Source: Rotaria macrura
Lineage: Eukaryota > Rotifera > Eurotatoria > Philodinida > Philodinidae
NCBI GenBank assembly: GCA_900239685.1
Contig: OENT01000557.1
Span: 1-64,000, forward strand
Length of the DNA: 64,000 nt
Direction: 5' to 3'
The translations under genes were made by a program, and so were the position numbers. Below the pieces are notes generated by a model that saw only the letters and a list, made by a program, of their open reading frames with translations, ran no database searches and was not told the origin of the DNA. Shown here piece by piece: positions 37,928 to 49,791 of this stretch. How positions within the stretch are numbered: position 1 is the first letter of the stretch; every line of letters starts with the position of its first letter.

Positions 37928-40691
37928 ATGCCTGAAAAGTAGGTGATATATTTTAAACTCTTCTTCAATATTATGCATTTATCCATACACATCATTTAGA
38001 CCTAGAGCTCGTCCGCTGAGTGCAAGTCGTAAGAGACGACATAGTAGCCGTCGTGCAAGTTTAAATAATGATCCAAGACCATCTGAAATGATAATAGATC
38101 CATATTCTTCAACACCACAGTCTAATGTTGCCTATTTCGGCTTAGATATTCGTACAACAAAAGAAAAACTGGACAATTTAGAAGCCGAAATGAAACTACT
38201 GAAAGATGATTCAACAGTAGTGTTATGTCTTGTTATTTTTAAATTCTATATGAAAAATGCCTTATTTTTTATTTATCTTTTCTAGCCTGAAGAATATCTT
38301 AATTTTCTTGTTCTTGCACAATTTTACACAAGTCTTGAGTATGGTGAAATATCAACACAAAATGCTCATACCTATTTAAATTTAAGCAGATTCTATCTCG
38401 AAAATAGAAGTAAGTTCGAAACTTTCTTTTTTACTATACAACACCAACAAAAACACTAACATCGCTTTGTTTTTATTTTCATTATGAAGATTTGTTACCG
38501 CAAGCTAAAACTCATATTCTCAAAGCTCGAGATATTCTCGAACGATTAAACATAAAACCGTCTAATGATCAACTCACACAAAATTTACTTGGCTATGAAA
38601 TTTATTTCATTTTAACCAAATGTTCTTTTTACGCTAAAAGACATCTCTCTCAGCGAGATATAAAAGTAAAAAATAAGCATATTACAGCCATCGATACAAA
38701 ACATATCGATCATGATCTTCATATTATTGAAGATTACTTGGAAAAATTAGAACTTTTACTGACTTCAAGTGATTATACTGAAAAACATTTAGATTTTTTA
38801 TTACTTAAATTTGAAATAATTATTAATAATTTAAAAGAATACGATTCAAATATAATGCATTTAATTAAATTAATTATTGAAAATATTGATAAACATTCTT
38901 CAAATGATAAGATAACACAAAAAATTGATATTTATTTACGTTCAGGATCTTATTTAATTCATTTCGATGATGAAATAGAGGAAGGTTTAAATAGTTATAA
39001 ATTAGCAGTTGAATTAGCTGAAGAACAAGAAAAGCAAGAATCGTCGGATAGTCATAAATGTCAACTTGCAAATGTACTGTTTCAATTGGGAAGAGCAAGA
39101 GTCATAATTGATCGTTTGGAAGGTAAGGATAGAACTTTTTTGTAATTCAAAATATGAATCGAGACTTGTTCTTTTAGAAAGTACAGAAAGAAAATTTCAA
39201 CGTGCAATCGAATTATATACACAAGTGAATGAAGAAAAAGATATAAACGTTTTAAAAATCATCGATGAATTAGCTACGTATTATACGAAAGTCGAAAGAT
39301 TTCAGGTATGTTGTTTCATATTTTGTCAATGTATAGATTTAACGAATGCATCGAAATCACATATTAGGTGAGAAATTTCTTGTTGATTAAACTTCTTTTG
39401 TACAGATAATCGATTGCACAATTACTTTTCTATTTTATTGATTGATGTATTTCAAATGGAGCATTTTTCGTATATCAAAATTCATCGCATTAACGAGTAG
39501 AAATATTTTCATTTGTGTGGCTTTCTTCTATTCATCATCATAAAATTTCCTTTATCAACAGAACAAATCGAGAATCAGATGTGGAGATGAATAGAAGTTT
39601 CAAGTTTATATCCAACTTGACATATACATTGAAGTCCGATTCGTAATTTTAATTATTACATTCATATAAATTACATACAAATATCATTGATTACTACTTA
39701 AAACAGGACGAAAATTTCTCTTAGGCTACTATCCGACAGATGACTTCTACGAAGTTTATCATGTTTCTAAAAGATTTTTAACCTCGAAAAAATCGAATGA
39801 GATGTTTAGTCATAAAACAGAAGCTCATCGTAGTTTAAGCTTTTGGAGAAGTTCATGCAATCCATAGTTATGCTATTGTTTGTTTGTCTTGTTACTATGC
39901 GTTTGCTTTTTTTCATTGTCATACTTCGATTTTTCTTAAATCAATACTAATATTGTTTTAACCGATGACTTACATGGCAATGAAGTCTGCTCTAAATTTC
40001 TAGCCAGTTCTTACTAATATATATATATATATTAATATCAATAAGATGAGCAATAGAGATATTGATTTTTTCCAAAACATACTTCTGAATTTCAGAAAAG
40101 TATTGATGAAATTTTTATAACCCTACAATCATGTTTGTTCAACAATATATCTTTTACTCCATTTAGGATGCCTTAAATGTACTCTGTGATAGTTTACCTG
40201 ATAAAAAACGCTTATTTGGCGATTTTTCAGAAGAACTTATTCAAACAGAATCACGTATTGGTGCTATTTACTTACGTGAATGTGAATTTCTTAATGCAGC
40301 TGAATATTTAAAACGAGTATAGATAGAAATTTATGTTTTGATTGTTCAGAAACGAAAAAAGAAAATCTTTTCATTTTAGTGTCTCGATCTTCAAGAATTT
40401 GTATATGGTTCAAAAGATCCGAGAACATGTCAAACTCGTGATGCACTTGACATTCTTAAAAAGTATGTCTCTATAATCATCTGTACAATTGAAAAGCTCT
40501 ATTTTGCCTTTTTGCTTGCGTGATCATACAGAGACCCAAAAGTTTCTCAAACATTCTTCTCTCGAACACAAGATGGAATACGACTAGATCGACCAGCATT
40601 TCGATTATCGAACAAAGTTTCTCATGCAGAAGAAGATCAGAAATTGTTACTAACCGTAACAAAAAAGCCACCAATTCATTCGAAAAATTAA
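37928..40691 (+). CDS. TTC23: Tetratricopeptide repeat protein 23 (TTC23/TTC23L-like), eight exons
   Basis: Exons 37928-37938, 38000-38219, 38286-38409, 38490-39122, 39178-39305, 40167-40316, 40380-40462 and 40532-40691 give 502 residues with all phases consistent. TTC23 family proteins act at the base of the primary cilium in Hedgehog signalling (established for vertebrates). The basic, serine-rich N-terminus (PLSASRKRRHSSRRASL) is followed by TPR helices. The best family signature is near the end: LFGDFSEELIQTESRIGAIY, then CLDLQEFVYGSKDPRTCQTR and DALDILKKDPKVSQT, which parallels the human TTC23 C-terminus. The first coding exon is only 11 bases. Intron 5 (39306-40166) is longer than the others. 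AATAAA is at 40727-40732. The gene is convergent with the TCAF gene, 147 bp away. Confidence 0.85.
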
Positions 40692-40838
40692 TGATCTTGT
40701 TCGAATATGTGTTTATTATTTTAAATAATAAAATATGTATATTATTACCATATTGATTAGTTTAACGAAATATATTGCATATGTACTTGGAATAAGCATA
40801 GAAAAATCATTTTCAGAGTAAAAGAAAAAGAAAAATAT

Positions 40839-43354
40839 TTAGATACTATAACGTTCTGGTGCTAGTTGAATAAATTCGTCAAAAATTTGAGGAATTTGAA
40901 GTGTATTCAAATCATCAATCGTTGATTTTGATACTGGAAAGCCCCAAAATTTGAATAATGGAATCAAATTATGACCAACTTGTCGAGAAAATGTTGTTAT
41001 CCAATAATCCATTTTTTCTTGATCGGAATGAAGACTTGGTTGAATTTGTTCATATTTACGAAAAATATCTTTATAACTTTGCCAACCATATTCTCGAACT
41101 AGTTGAGCATAGATAAATAGAGCAACACCGGGTCTCTCTTTCCATTCATTGAAATTCGATCCTTTTTCAATATACTTTTTTGTAATTGTAATTTGATCTT
41201 TCAACCACGTGTGTATCCATGTTTCAAGATGACAAATTTTATCCATTGCATGTAACGTAAATATGTTTACTGTTACTTCACCGGTACCATCGAATGCTAC
41301 GTATACATAATACGAAAGTTTTAGTTCAAGACGAAAAATCAAAACTATTGAATAGTTACTTACTCCACCAACCCTGTTGCATATTATGTCCAAGTTCATG
41401 AAATACGCCCCAAGCTCCATTTTTTTCTAATTTCGCACTATTAAATATGAAATCATTCGAATTAGGATCACTGATATCCATATGTGTCACAACTGGATAT
41501 CCACTGTCTAGAAACAACATGGCACAGAAAAGGGAAAGAAAAGGCCTTTTCTTATATTTTTCTAATGATTCAATGTCGAAAACTAGAATTCTTACGCATA
41601 TAACCAGCAGATGGTTGTTCATCACAAACAAGACGTTCACGATGTTTCGGCTTCGTTCCACGTAGATCATGATGAGCAAGAATAATCGAATCCCAAAATT
41701 GTAGAGCTCGATCAAGTTCACTAGCTTGCAAATGTACTACACTCTTCGATGGAAGATTAAATACAATATATCGACCAGATATATCAGCCCATAAGCCTGG
41801 CGCATTTCTAGATCTATATTTCCATAATTCAGCACGATTTGGATCATTTATATCATATGTTGGTGTTAAAACAACATGATGAAGATTGACAGTAATCGAA
41901 TTAGATTCACCATCGGGACTTTGAAAAAACAGTAAACCACCAAAGGCTGAACTCATTTTCACTGTTTTATTAGATAGTTGTTTACAAATTGAAATACAGG
42001 GCCATCGACGATATTCATCACAGTTCTATTTTCAAAGATATATTCTATCATAGTATTACGGAAGAAGTACGTTTTTCATCTTTTTAACATACTCCAAGAT
42101 CATCACTATGACATCCGATACGAGCTGACCATCCATTTGGTCCTTTTTGTTCTAATATATCAATCTGTATCGGAATACCAGCAGCTACATAGTATCCTAT
42201 GATGAAAAACAAAATAAAACAACAAAGAATCCACTTAAAATATGTTTCTTCTTCTTTGTTTTTCTCTTATCTTATCTACCTGTACAATACCATTCATTTG
42301 CTTTTGATTCAATGTGACATTGAACATCCGTGATAATGTGTGGTGGTCGATCGAAATCACCTGGAAAATGTCGAACACCTACATCCGATCGTAAAACAGA
42401 GTTGTTCTTTCAATCAATTCAATCAACATATATTTCTACCTGGTGCTTTAATGCCAGGCAAACCACACATGATACTACAAATGCCACTCGATTGTTCTCG
42501 TTGTGTTTTATTTCTTATTGGACAGGCATGAGCAGGTATTACCTCTTGACTTGAATTCATAACAATATTTTGTAAAGTTTCAATAGGTACTCCTGGTAAT
42601 GTATCGCCTAATTCTTTGACAGCTGATCCAATGATAGCTAAATTTGCTACCTGATTTGGATTGTTCGTTAAATCTTGAACAACATTGTAAACATTTTTAA
42701 ATTGAATTAAATCTTCACGAAATTCAATTGGATTGGAACAATTAGAATAATTATCCGTAACTTTAACTCCAATATAATCACAGAAACGTGCAAATGGAAA
42801 ATCTGTTAAAAGTTGTCCGCGATTGATTTGTAGCCAACCCCATGCTGTTGTTCCACAAATTAATGCACCACCACGTTGTAAATGATCACACTACAAAGAA
42901 GAGAAAACAAATAAAGCCATAAAAATGAGTCGATCTGAAATTTGAAAGTTGTTACTAAATCATTCATAAATGTGTCGGACTTTGAACGATGTCCATCCCA
43001 GACAAGAATTTTTCCATGTGCAGCTATATCATGCATTGTTTTAGCTTCATTGATACATAGAAATTCAGCTTGATGTCCTCGCGATAACCATTGCCGACAA
43101 TTTTCAACAAAACGTTGATGTTTCGGTTCAATATTTAAAAACATTCCTGTATAACCATTCTGAGCAAATACTAAACAACGACCTTGACCAAATCGAGTAG
43201 CAACAATAATTACATTATTTGAGTCAGCACCACATAAAACTGCACGAGTATCATTTGTCAATGGTATGAGTGTTCCTGGACAACCGAATCTTTCAAGTGA
43301 ATTGATACCTTGAAATAAAATTTTAGGAACTTGATCGAATTCTCTATCATCCAT
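40839..43354 (-). CDS. TCAF/FAM115-like protein with M60 metallopeptidase domain, seven exons
   Basis: Exons in coding order 43354-42956, 42890-42440, 42378-42280, 42196-42093, 42025-41596, 41507-41364 and 41296-40839 give 694 residues. The N-terminal half has the glutamine-amidotransferase-like fold seen in TCAF proteins (GQGRCLVFAQNGY, KILVWDGH, GALICGTTAWGW). The C-terminal half is a peptidase M60 domain with HELGHNMQQGWW across the exon 6/7 border, then TFDGTGEVTVN. This forms the gluzincin motif HExxH plus a downstream Glu at about residues 531-550, so zinc ligands and the catalytic Glu are present. Vertebrate TCAFs regulate TRPM8 channels, while M60 enzymes of other organisms cleave mucin-type glycoproteins. 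No signal peptide is seen, favouring an intracellular TCAF-like role; this is inference. Confidence 0.87.
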
Positions 43355-44795
43355 CTTTGATATAGTATAGTTCCTTTTTGTATTGTAACTTGCAAAGAAA
43401 ACGGTCGATCAAATTAAATATATATATATATTTATATATATCTTACTGTGGTCGATTCAATAGGATGAATCATTCTCTTTCACTTTGTTTTTCTTTCACC
43501 TCGTCCCCAGCAAATGACTCATCAGAACAAAACGAAAGAAACACTCAAGTAAAGCAACACCATCTGATGCATCGATAAACGGTTTTTTTCTGTTCTATTG
43601 CTAAATGGAACACATTTGAATGCAGAAAATTTACCTCGAAAAAAAAATATTAATATAAAGAATAATGTTAACTTATGTCGCTCGACCACAATGAGATCAT
43701 GTATTCATGAGAAGCCAAAAGAAAAACAATAATGAATCGATTATTCTTCCTATGAGTAACTCATTGTAATTATGTACATAATGCCAAAACTTAGAATACT
43801 ATCAATCATTAACAAAATTTGACAAGGATTACGAATGTCAATATACAAAAGCAACTATTATTCATAAATTTGGCTCGAAATTAAAAACGATTCAACTTGA
43901 ATATGTATATCAATGAGACTTGTTAACCTTGAATGGAGTGAGAATGTATCATTTTATCAATTTCAGTATCATGCTTTGCATCTGAGATATAGGACGAGGA
44001 TCATATGATCAAAGCTAATTATTAAAAAAAATTAACGTACCAAGAATACACCATTTTTTCCGTCAAGAAGAAATTTGAGGCAGCCGTCTGAGACACAATA
44101 TGCATGTGATGTACTAACAAATCATATGGTGACGCATTCATCTGAATGATTTATCGGCAATTTTTTATTAGTTGAGAGAAAACATTCATATTCTAAATTA
44201 ATTCATCTGACTAGATTGATATGCTTTCTATATTTCTTCTGTTGCAATAGGTTGAAGCGAATAAGAGAAACAACAATATCGAGAAAATACGAACATTTTA
44301 TTTCTGCGTTGTAAATTCAGCATACTTCAATTCGTATATGAATTATTCAGTGATGATATTGAATCCGGAAAAACGATTTTTTTCGAATTTTTTAAGTTTT
44401 GTGAAATAAAAATAGACTAGAAGTTCCCCTTTGTCGACACCTGTCTATTGTGGGCAATCGCCGGATTTCATCACATATTATGGATGCTGTGTCAAGGAGT
44501 CGGAAACAAAAATTTGCAGTACAAAAAACCTAAAAATTTACATGTGACAATATTGAGATTTCTCATTCCGAAGATTAAATCTGATCTTCTACATTACTTT
44601 TCAGTCTAGAAACTAACGTTCCATAATTTTCTCGTCTAGATATTCAGACATTCCGTTACTATTTCAATATGAATTACCTCATTCACGATAATTTAAAGTT
44701 TTATTATTATTCTTTCAAAACAATTCATTTATTCACAAACATTTCAAAAGTATCTACTTTTCTCTTCAGGGCCTTTTTTAACAATAGATTTTATA

Positions 44796-44980
44796 ACAGT
44801 AACAAATGATAATTGTATTTTTCTTTTTCTTCATTTTCCACTCTTTATTATTGATAAGAAGGAAAATGAACTTCAATTCATCTCATGGAATATTATCGTC
44901 TTGTTTCTTAGTCATTATCTTCACTAGTAAAGAATGTTAAAATAAGAAAAATAAAAATACAATTATCATTTGTTACTGTT
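44796..44980. repeat. Foldback inverted repeat
   Basis: AACAGTAACAAATGATAATT at 44796 onward is exactly reversed and complemented at the right end (AATTATCATTTGTTACTGTT, ending 44980). The match extends to about 37 bases per arm with two mismatches around a spacer of about 105 bp. It could fold into a long hairpin if transcribed or be a MITE remnant. Confidence 0.75.
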
Positions 44981-45185
44981 AAAAAAATCTTTTGTAAAAA
45001 TGCACTGAAGAATAAATCGCATTCTTTAGAAATATTTGTAAATAAATAAATTAGTTTTAAATAATACTTAGAAAATATATAGATCATTGACGAAGAGTAA
45101 TTCAAGTTGAAATAACAATTCTCATGTACTTGCAAATGAATACAAAGAAAATAAATGCGGAAACTTCGGACTTATGTCCGAGAGT

Positions 45186-45713
45186 TATGTGTACTTCAAA
45201 AAGTGAATGAGACAAATCAGTCATCCTAGAATGTGTGCACGGATGAAGTATCTTGGTAAACCTTTTTGGAAAACTCCAAAACTACTGATCATCTCAGACA
45301 TATCTAGGCAATTTCGTTTCTCGATGCAGTTTTTGTGCATTTGAGACCTTTTTGCAGCCAATGTTTTGTTAGAAAGCTGCGATTTGGTTCAAAACTAATA
45401 TCAGATTCGGAATCAGCGTTAAAAACTGAGTCGATTTATATACGTTGTGGATAATTCTGAGAAAAAAGTTTTTTTTGAAAAAATCCCTGTACCCCACCTC
45501 AGGGATTGCTTGGTGAAAAATGACAATTTTTTCAATAACTCAGTCATTTCTCGACGGATCCTTCTCATCTTCGAACTTGACCTAGATATTGATGAGACAA
45601 TTCTGTGCACAAAATTTCAACTCAATCGAATGTAATTGTGAAAAGTTATCGAATAAACGGACGGACGGACACACTGACCGATTTTAGTAGTGTACTCACT
45701 TTTTGAGTACACA
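45186..45713. mobile_element. Inverted-repeat element with CGGACGGACGGAC tract
   Basis: The left end TGTGTACTTCAAAAAGTGAA matches the reverse complement of the right end (TGTGTACTCAAAAAGTGAGT). The interior carries a conserved-looking stretch that ends in a short tandem CGGA tract (45657-45671). There is no coding capacity. The family is not identified, and no convincing target duplication was found. Confidence 0.55.
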
Positions 45714-47154
45714 AAAAGATGAAACATTCAATTTTCTCTTGAAGAGAGCTTCGCATAAAAGTATGCATTGAAACAATTATTGAGTTACATGCCCTTCAAT
45801 ACAAAGACAATTGAGAGAGGATAGGTCAAGAAGTAAGAAAGATAGAGCTAATTTATTCGTGTAAACATGAAGTGACAGCAATTCATGATTCGTTTTCAAC
45901 GAACTCCAGCTTCCGAGAAATTACATTTATTGTAACTAGAACGTGTGCAACGGATATTTTCTCATGATCTAGTATTTCAATAATGAATCGTAAAAACTAA
46001 GAGAGTTTGCAGGCATTGAGTAGAAAAGTTGACTCAACAAGTTTCCATGTCATGTAAATGTGAAAAAATCGGAAACCTCTCGAAAATGGACAACTCCGTA
46101 TTGTGGACACTTTTGAAGGACCCCTTAGGTGTTCACTCTAGGAAGATTTCACTGTAATTCAAAATTCTTTTTAACCACAACATTCAAAAAAGTTAATTTC
46201 CTATTATCTCATATATATTTTACTGTAATAGATTAAGATTATAATATTTACATTTAAAAGTGAGCAGCAAATTAAAATTAAATTTCATCTAAAATCGATT
46301 ACAATTTTCTTTTTTTGTTTATATCCTTTACAGTTAATCATTACAAGAATTGTATCAGCCATTGTCTACTAATAGCTAATCGAATTTGAAACTGAGGTAA
46401 AAGTATGAACAACGAGGAGTATAACATAAATTCAAAAAAGACATGAAAGTCACATTGATGCATCAGTTGAATAGATCTACTTGTTAAGGAAATGCTGTTC
46501 ATTATACTTGATCCACAAGTATTTCATCAATAAAAACCATTGGCAGATAGTAAGAAAAAGTTGTTTTTACAAAGGTGAAAAATTGTATGACGAGGATTTT
46601 CAATCGATCTATTTTCTCTGTATCGGCTACAAGTCAAAAGAAAATAACGAATGAAAAAATGTAGGTGAGTTAAGTAGAATGTAAGATGATAGTTTTTACT
46701 CTTGAAAGTGAATTAGGATATAGTTACAGTTAAGAAAATAATCATCTTTCAACACCCTCGAATTATCGATACGAGAAACTTGAATCAAATTTGACTCGTT
46801 CATAAAAAGCATCTTTCATACAGTTCATGATACTTATAAAAAAAGATATTTTCTTATTAATATTGATAAAAAATTAATTTATAGTTTAAACCTCTTAATA
46901 TAATCTATGCTCAAAATTTAACATGAGTATAAAAGTATTCGTTTACATTACTAATTAACGATACAGTATTGAATGTATCAATATTATTTATTCATATTCT
47001 CTAAGAACGTTTCCTTATATATCTAAATGTATAGATGACGAATAACGTATAAGTTAGATGAGTCAATGTCTATGAGTATTCTATCTCAATGAATCACAAA
47101 ATGGCAACGAAGTACATAGATAAGTTGTTTCACAGCTAGGCTTGTTTGTTCTAT

Positions 47155-47200
47155 TTTCGATATAAAAGAAGGAACTGTGACATAGAGCAGTCAATGCGGC
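47155..47200 (+). promoter_or_regulatory. TATA-box promoter remnant upstream of C2 pseudogene
   Basis: TATAAAAG at about 47160-47167 is followed about 30 bases later by a plausible initiation region (GAGCAGTCAATG), about 120 bases upstream of the pseudogene ATG. The canonical spacing suggests that the parental gene copy was promoter-bearing rather than a processed transcript. Confidence 0.4.
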
Positions 47201-47282
47201 TCTGTTCTTTTTGTTGTTTATAGTAAGACATAATACAAGCACTATAATATATTACATGCTAACTAGTAAATAAGAAGTTTTT

Positions 47283-47640
47283 ATGGCCAACAGACATCGC
47301 CTTAAAGATTGTGACATCGTTTCTAAAAATGATTCCTATGTAAAGATTTATTTTGGTAAAAACAATATAAGCAATGCGCACAAGAATAATCAACAGTATG
47401 AATGATCGGTTTACATTCAATAGTGAAAAAACTCATGATATAATTTATTTCGATGTGTATGACGATGATGATGTATCTTCTTGATCAAGATTCAATCGAG
47501 TATTGTAAAGTTAAATTATTAGAACATGTTCTACATAATAGCAACGATGATAAGTAGGCTAATTTACCATGTAAATTTGTTCTTCATTTCATGAAGAAGT
47601 TTACATCACTATAAAATTTACAGTAAATTGATCAGAAGGA
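47283..47640 (+). pseudogene. C2-domain protein pseudogene
   Basis: After ATG the frame reads KDCDIVSKNDSYVKIYFGKN, a clear C2 domain start (D-x-x-SKND-x-YVK pattern with calcium-binding Asp). A premature stop and frame change follow near 47400. The other frame then gives FTFNSEKTHDIIYFDVYDDD, the second calcium-binding region, and ends in a stop (VSS then TGA). Further on, another shifted frame reads SFHEEVYITIKFT, equivalent to the C-terminal strand of such domains. At least two frame disruptions make it a pseudogene of a small stand-alone C2 protein. Confidence 0.8.
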
Positions 47641-48060
47641 GTTATCAATTTTCTTCTCTTTTATGGCTACACTTAATTGATAATTCAACCACACAACATA
47701 ATTTTGTTTGTTAAATATGTATTGCAATGATTATTGTATTTGTAATTCATAAACTATAAAACTAAATGTAATGAGTAGTGATATAATTTATCTGTTGTCT
47801 GATAGTGTTAACACCAACAACAATCATATGTTTGTTTTACTTGGATACACATTGACATTTTTTAATCAAAAGATACAATGCATAGTAGGCTATATTCAGT
47901 TTAATAGTCGTTAATATTAATCTAAAAATTGAGAATTTTTTAGTCGCTTTGAGTTATCATCAGTGTTCATAATCCTCAAACTATATTTGTCACTTCTCGT
48001 TTGTACTTACTTCTTTCATTTTTATTAATAATCGGATTTGACTCATATTTAATCTTGGGA

Positions 48061-48216
48061 ATGAAATATTTACATTTACTCTGTTGTTTGTTGATAGCAT
48101 TTCTTCTGTGTAGGTTTCACAGAGTGCAACGACAGTTTCATTTTGCAAAAGAAAAAGATGATATGGTACCTGTAAAAAATCATAGACAATCTTTATTCAG
48201 TAGATACTGCCAATAA
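48061..48216 (+). CDS. Possible tiny secreted peptide (doubtful)
   Basis: From ATG at 48061 the frame gives 51 residues starting MKYLHLLCCLLIAFLLC, a signal-peptide-like N-terminus, then RFHRVQRQFHFAKEKDD and a short tail ending in YCQ. There is no homology that I recognise, no splice evidence and no paralog. Random AT-rich frames often encode hydrophobic runs, so this may be spurious. Confidence 0.2.
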   Translation: MKYLHLLCCLLIAFLLCRFHRVQRQFHFAKEKDDMVPVKNHRQSLFSRYCQ

Positions 48217-49110
48217 TACATAAGAATGCCTGCAGATATTATTGCTTTGGACGCGTGTTAATATCAAATTCAAATCGTTGCTACGACCATTATCATGACA
48301 GTAAATGCTCGCCATTATAGTTATTGTTGTTATTGATACCGAAGAAATTTGAACATGATTCCACCGAAAGATTGTATAAACACAATAAATCTTTGTCTGT
48401 TATATTTGGATATTCAAAAGTGATTTAATAAGACTAAATTGAAGTCAATCAATTTTAAAATGAGTTGTAAATGAGATCTTGACTCTGCTCGAGAATGACT
48501 AACAATGTATGAATAAAATACTCCCTTGCGTACAAATGTACTATTAATACTATGGTTAGCACTCGATTTCATGCATAAATTCAATTACCATTGTATGTCG
48601 AACAAATCATAGGATAGACTAAAGAACGTAAAGATCAACAATCAACGAATACCAATGAAAATTTATTTGATCAAAGAATAACATCTTTTCTCGAATAACG
48701 TTAGTAAATACATACATTAAAAGTTCATGCTACCATCTTTTCTGTTTTACATCATAAGTCAACAAAGTAACACACTGTTCTTTGCAGATTGTTTTATTTC
48801 ACAACAAAACATGGCTTTCTCGGCAAAATCATTTATACAAAAATTTAGTTGAATCGACACGAGAAAACCAATTGCTATAGAGTATCGTCAAATATTTTTG
48901 ATTCAGATATAGTTCTTTTAAAGATTGGTATGATTATCTCTTCGTGTTAATGTTGTAAGTTTACTATAGAAGGATTAAATTTAACTAAAGAAATATGAAA
49001 ATTTCAATACAAAGATTGGAGATAATTAGGAATCTTTCTATATCAGAAAGACGTACCTGGTAAAATTTTTCATCATACTCTAAAAACAATGAATATTCAC
49101 CGATTGATCG

Positions 49111-49140
49111 TCTAATTATTATTATTATTATTATTATTAT
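49111..49140. repeat. (ATT)n microsatellite
   Basis: About ten uninterrupted ATT units are visible directly in the sequence. Confidence 0.9.
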
Positions 49141-49791
49141 TGAGAAGGTAGTTTGCGATTGGTTTGTATGGCTCTGTTTCTTATGACAATAAACAGCGAA
49201 TGTTGTCTCATCGAAGGCAACAACAGATGTTTAGTTATCGGCATGCCCATGTCCGTATACATAGGAGCATAGAGTGCTGTTCATCTTGAAGGCCACATAG
49301 CACATGATTAATCGTATTGGAAGCGACTTTTTATTAAGAAAAAACGTAGATATTCATCATTCTTGTACAGAATGCTTTCTATCGTTTCTTTTTATCAGTG
49401 CCATAAAGTTCTTATCAACTTGAACTTGTAGCAAAAATGTTTTTCCTTGCTTTTAAAAATTAATCCGAATCAAACTCTAAAATATTATCCATATCTTATA
49501 AGTCTCTTCGGGCTCTTCGTATTTTAAATAGTGCGACGAGATTATTTTCATTCTGACGTTCATGTGAAAACCTTTTTCTATTGCCCCTAAAACCTTATGT
49601 AATCTGAACTTAAAGATTAGAGAAAAAATCTCCACTGACCTATCGCAAAAAAAAACAACGATACACACCACCAGCTAATGATACGTTACATCTATCAAAC
49701 TCACTACGTTCTCTATTGCAGAACTGATTCTTCAAAAAAAGAACGTAATAAGGAATAAGTCACTAAAACCAGATCGAACAATGACAGAGAA

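Larger units (their letters stand above)
43355..47282. other. Intergenic region with inverted repeats
   Basis: No gene is supported. It contains a short (TA)n run near 43420-43440, a hairpin-forming inverted repeat at 44796-44980, and a repeat element at about 45186-45713. Small open frames (44908-45135 -, 45419-45610 -, 45447-45635 +) fall within these repeats. Confidence 0.5.
47641..49791. other. Intergenic region with ATT microsatellite and possible fossil exon
   Basis: Contains an ATT microsatellite at about 49111-49140. On the minus strand at about 49160-49330, stretches such as TSVVAFDETTFAVYCHKKQ and NTINHVLCGLQDEQHSMLLC appear in different frames split by stops, suggesting a decayed coding region that I could not assign. 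An isolated small frame at 48061-48216 is listed separately. Confidence 0.4.
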
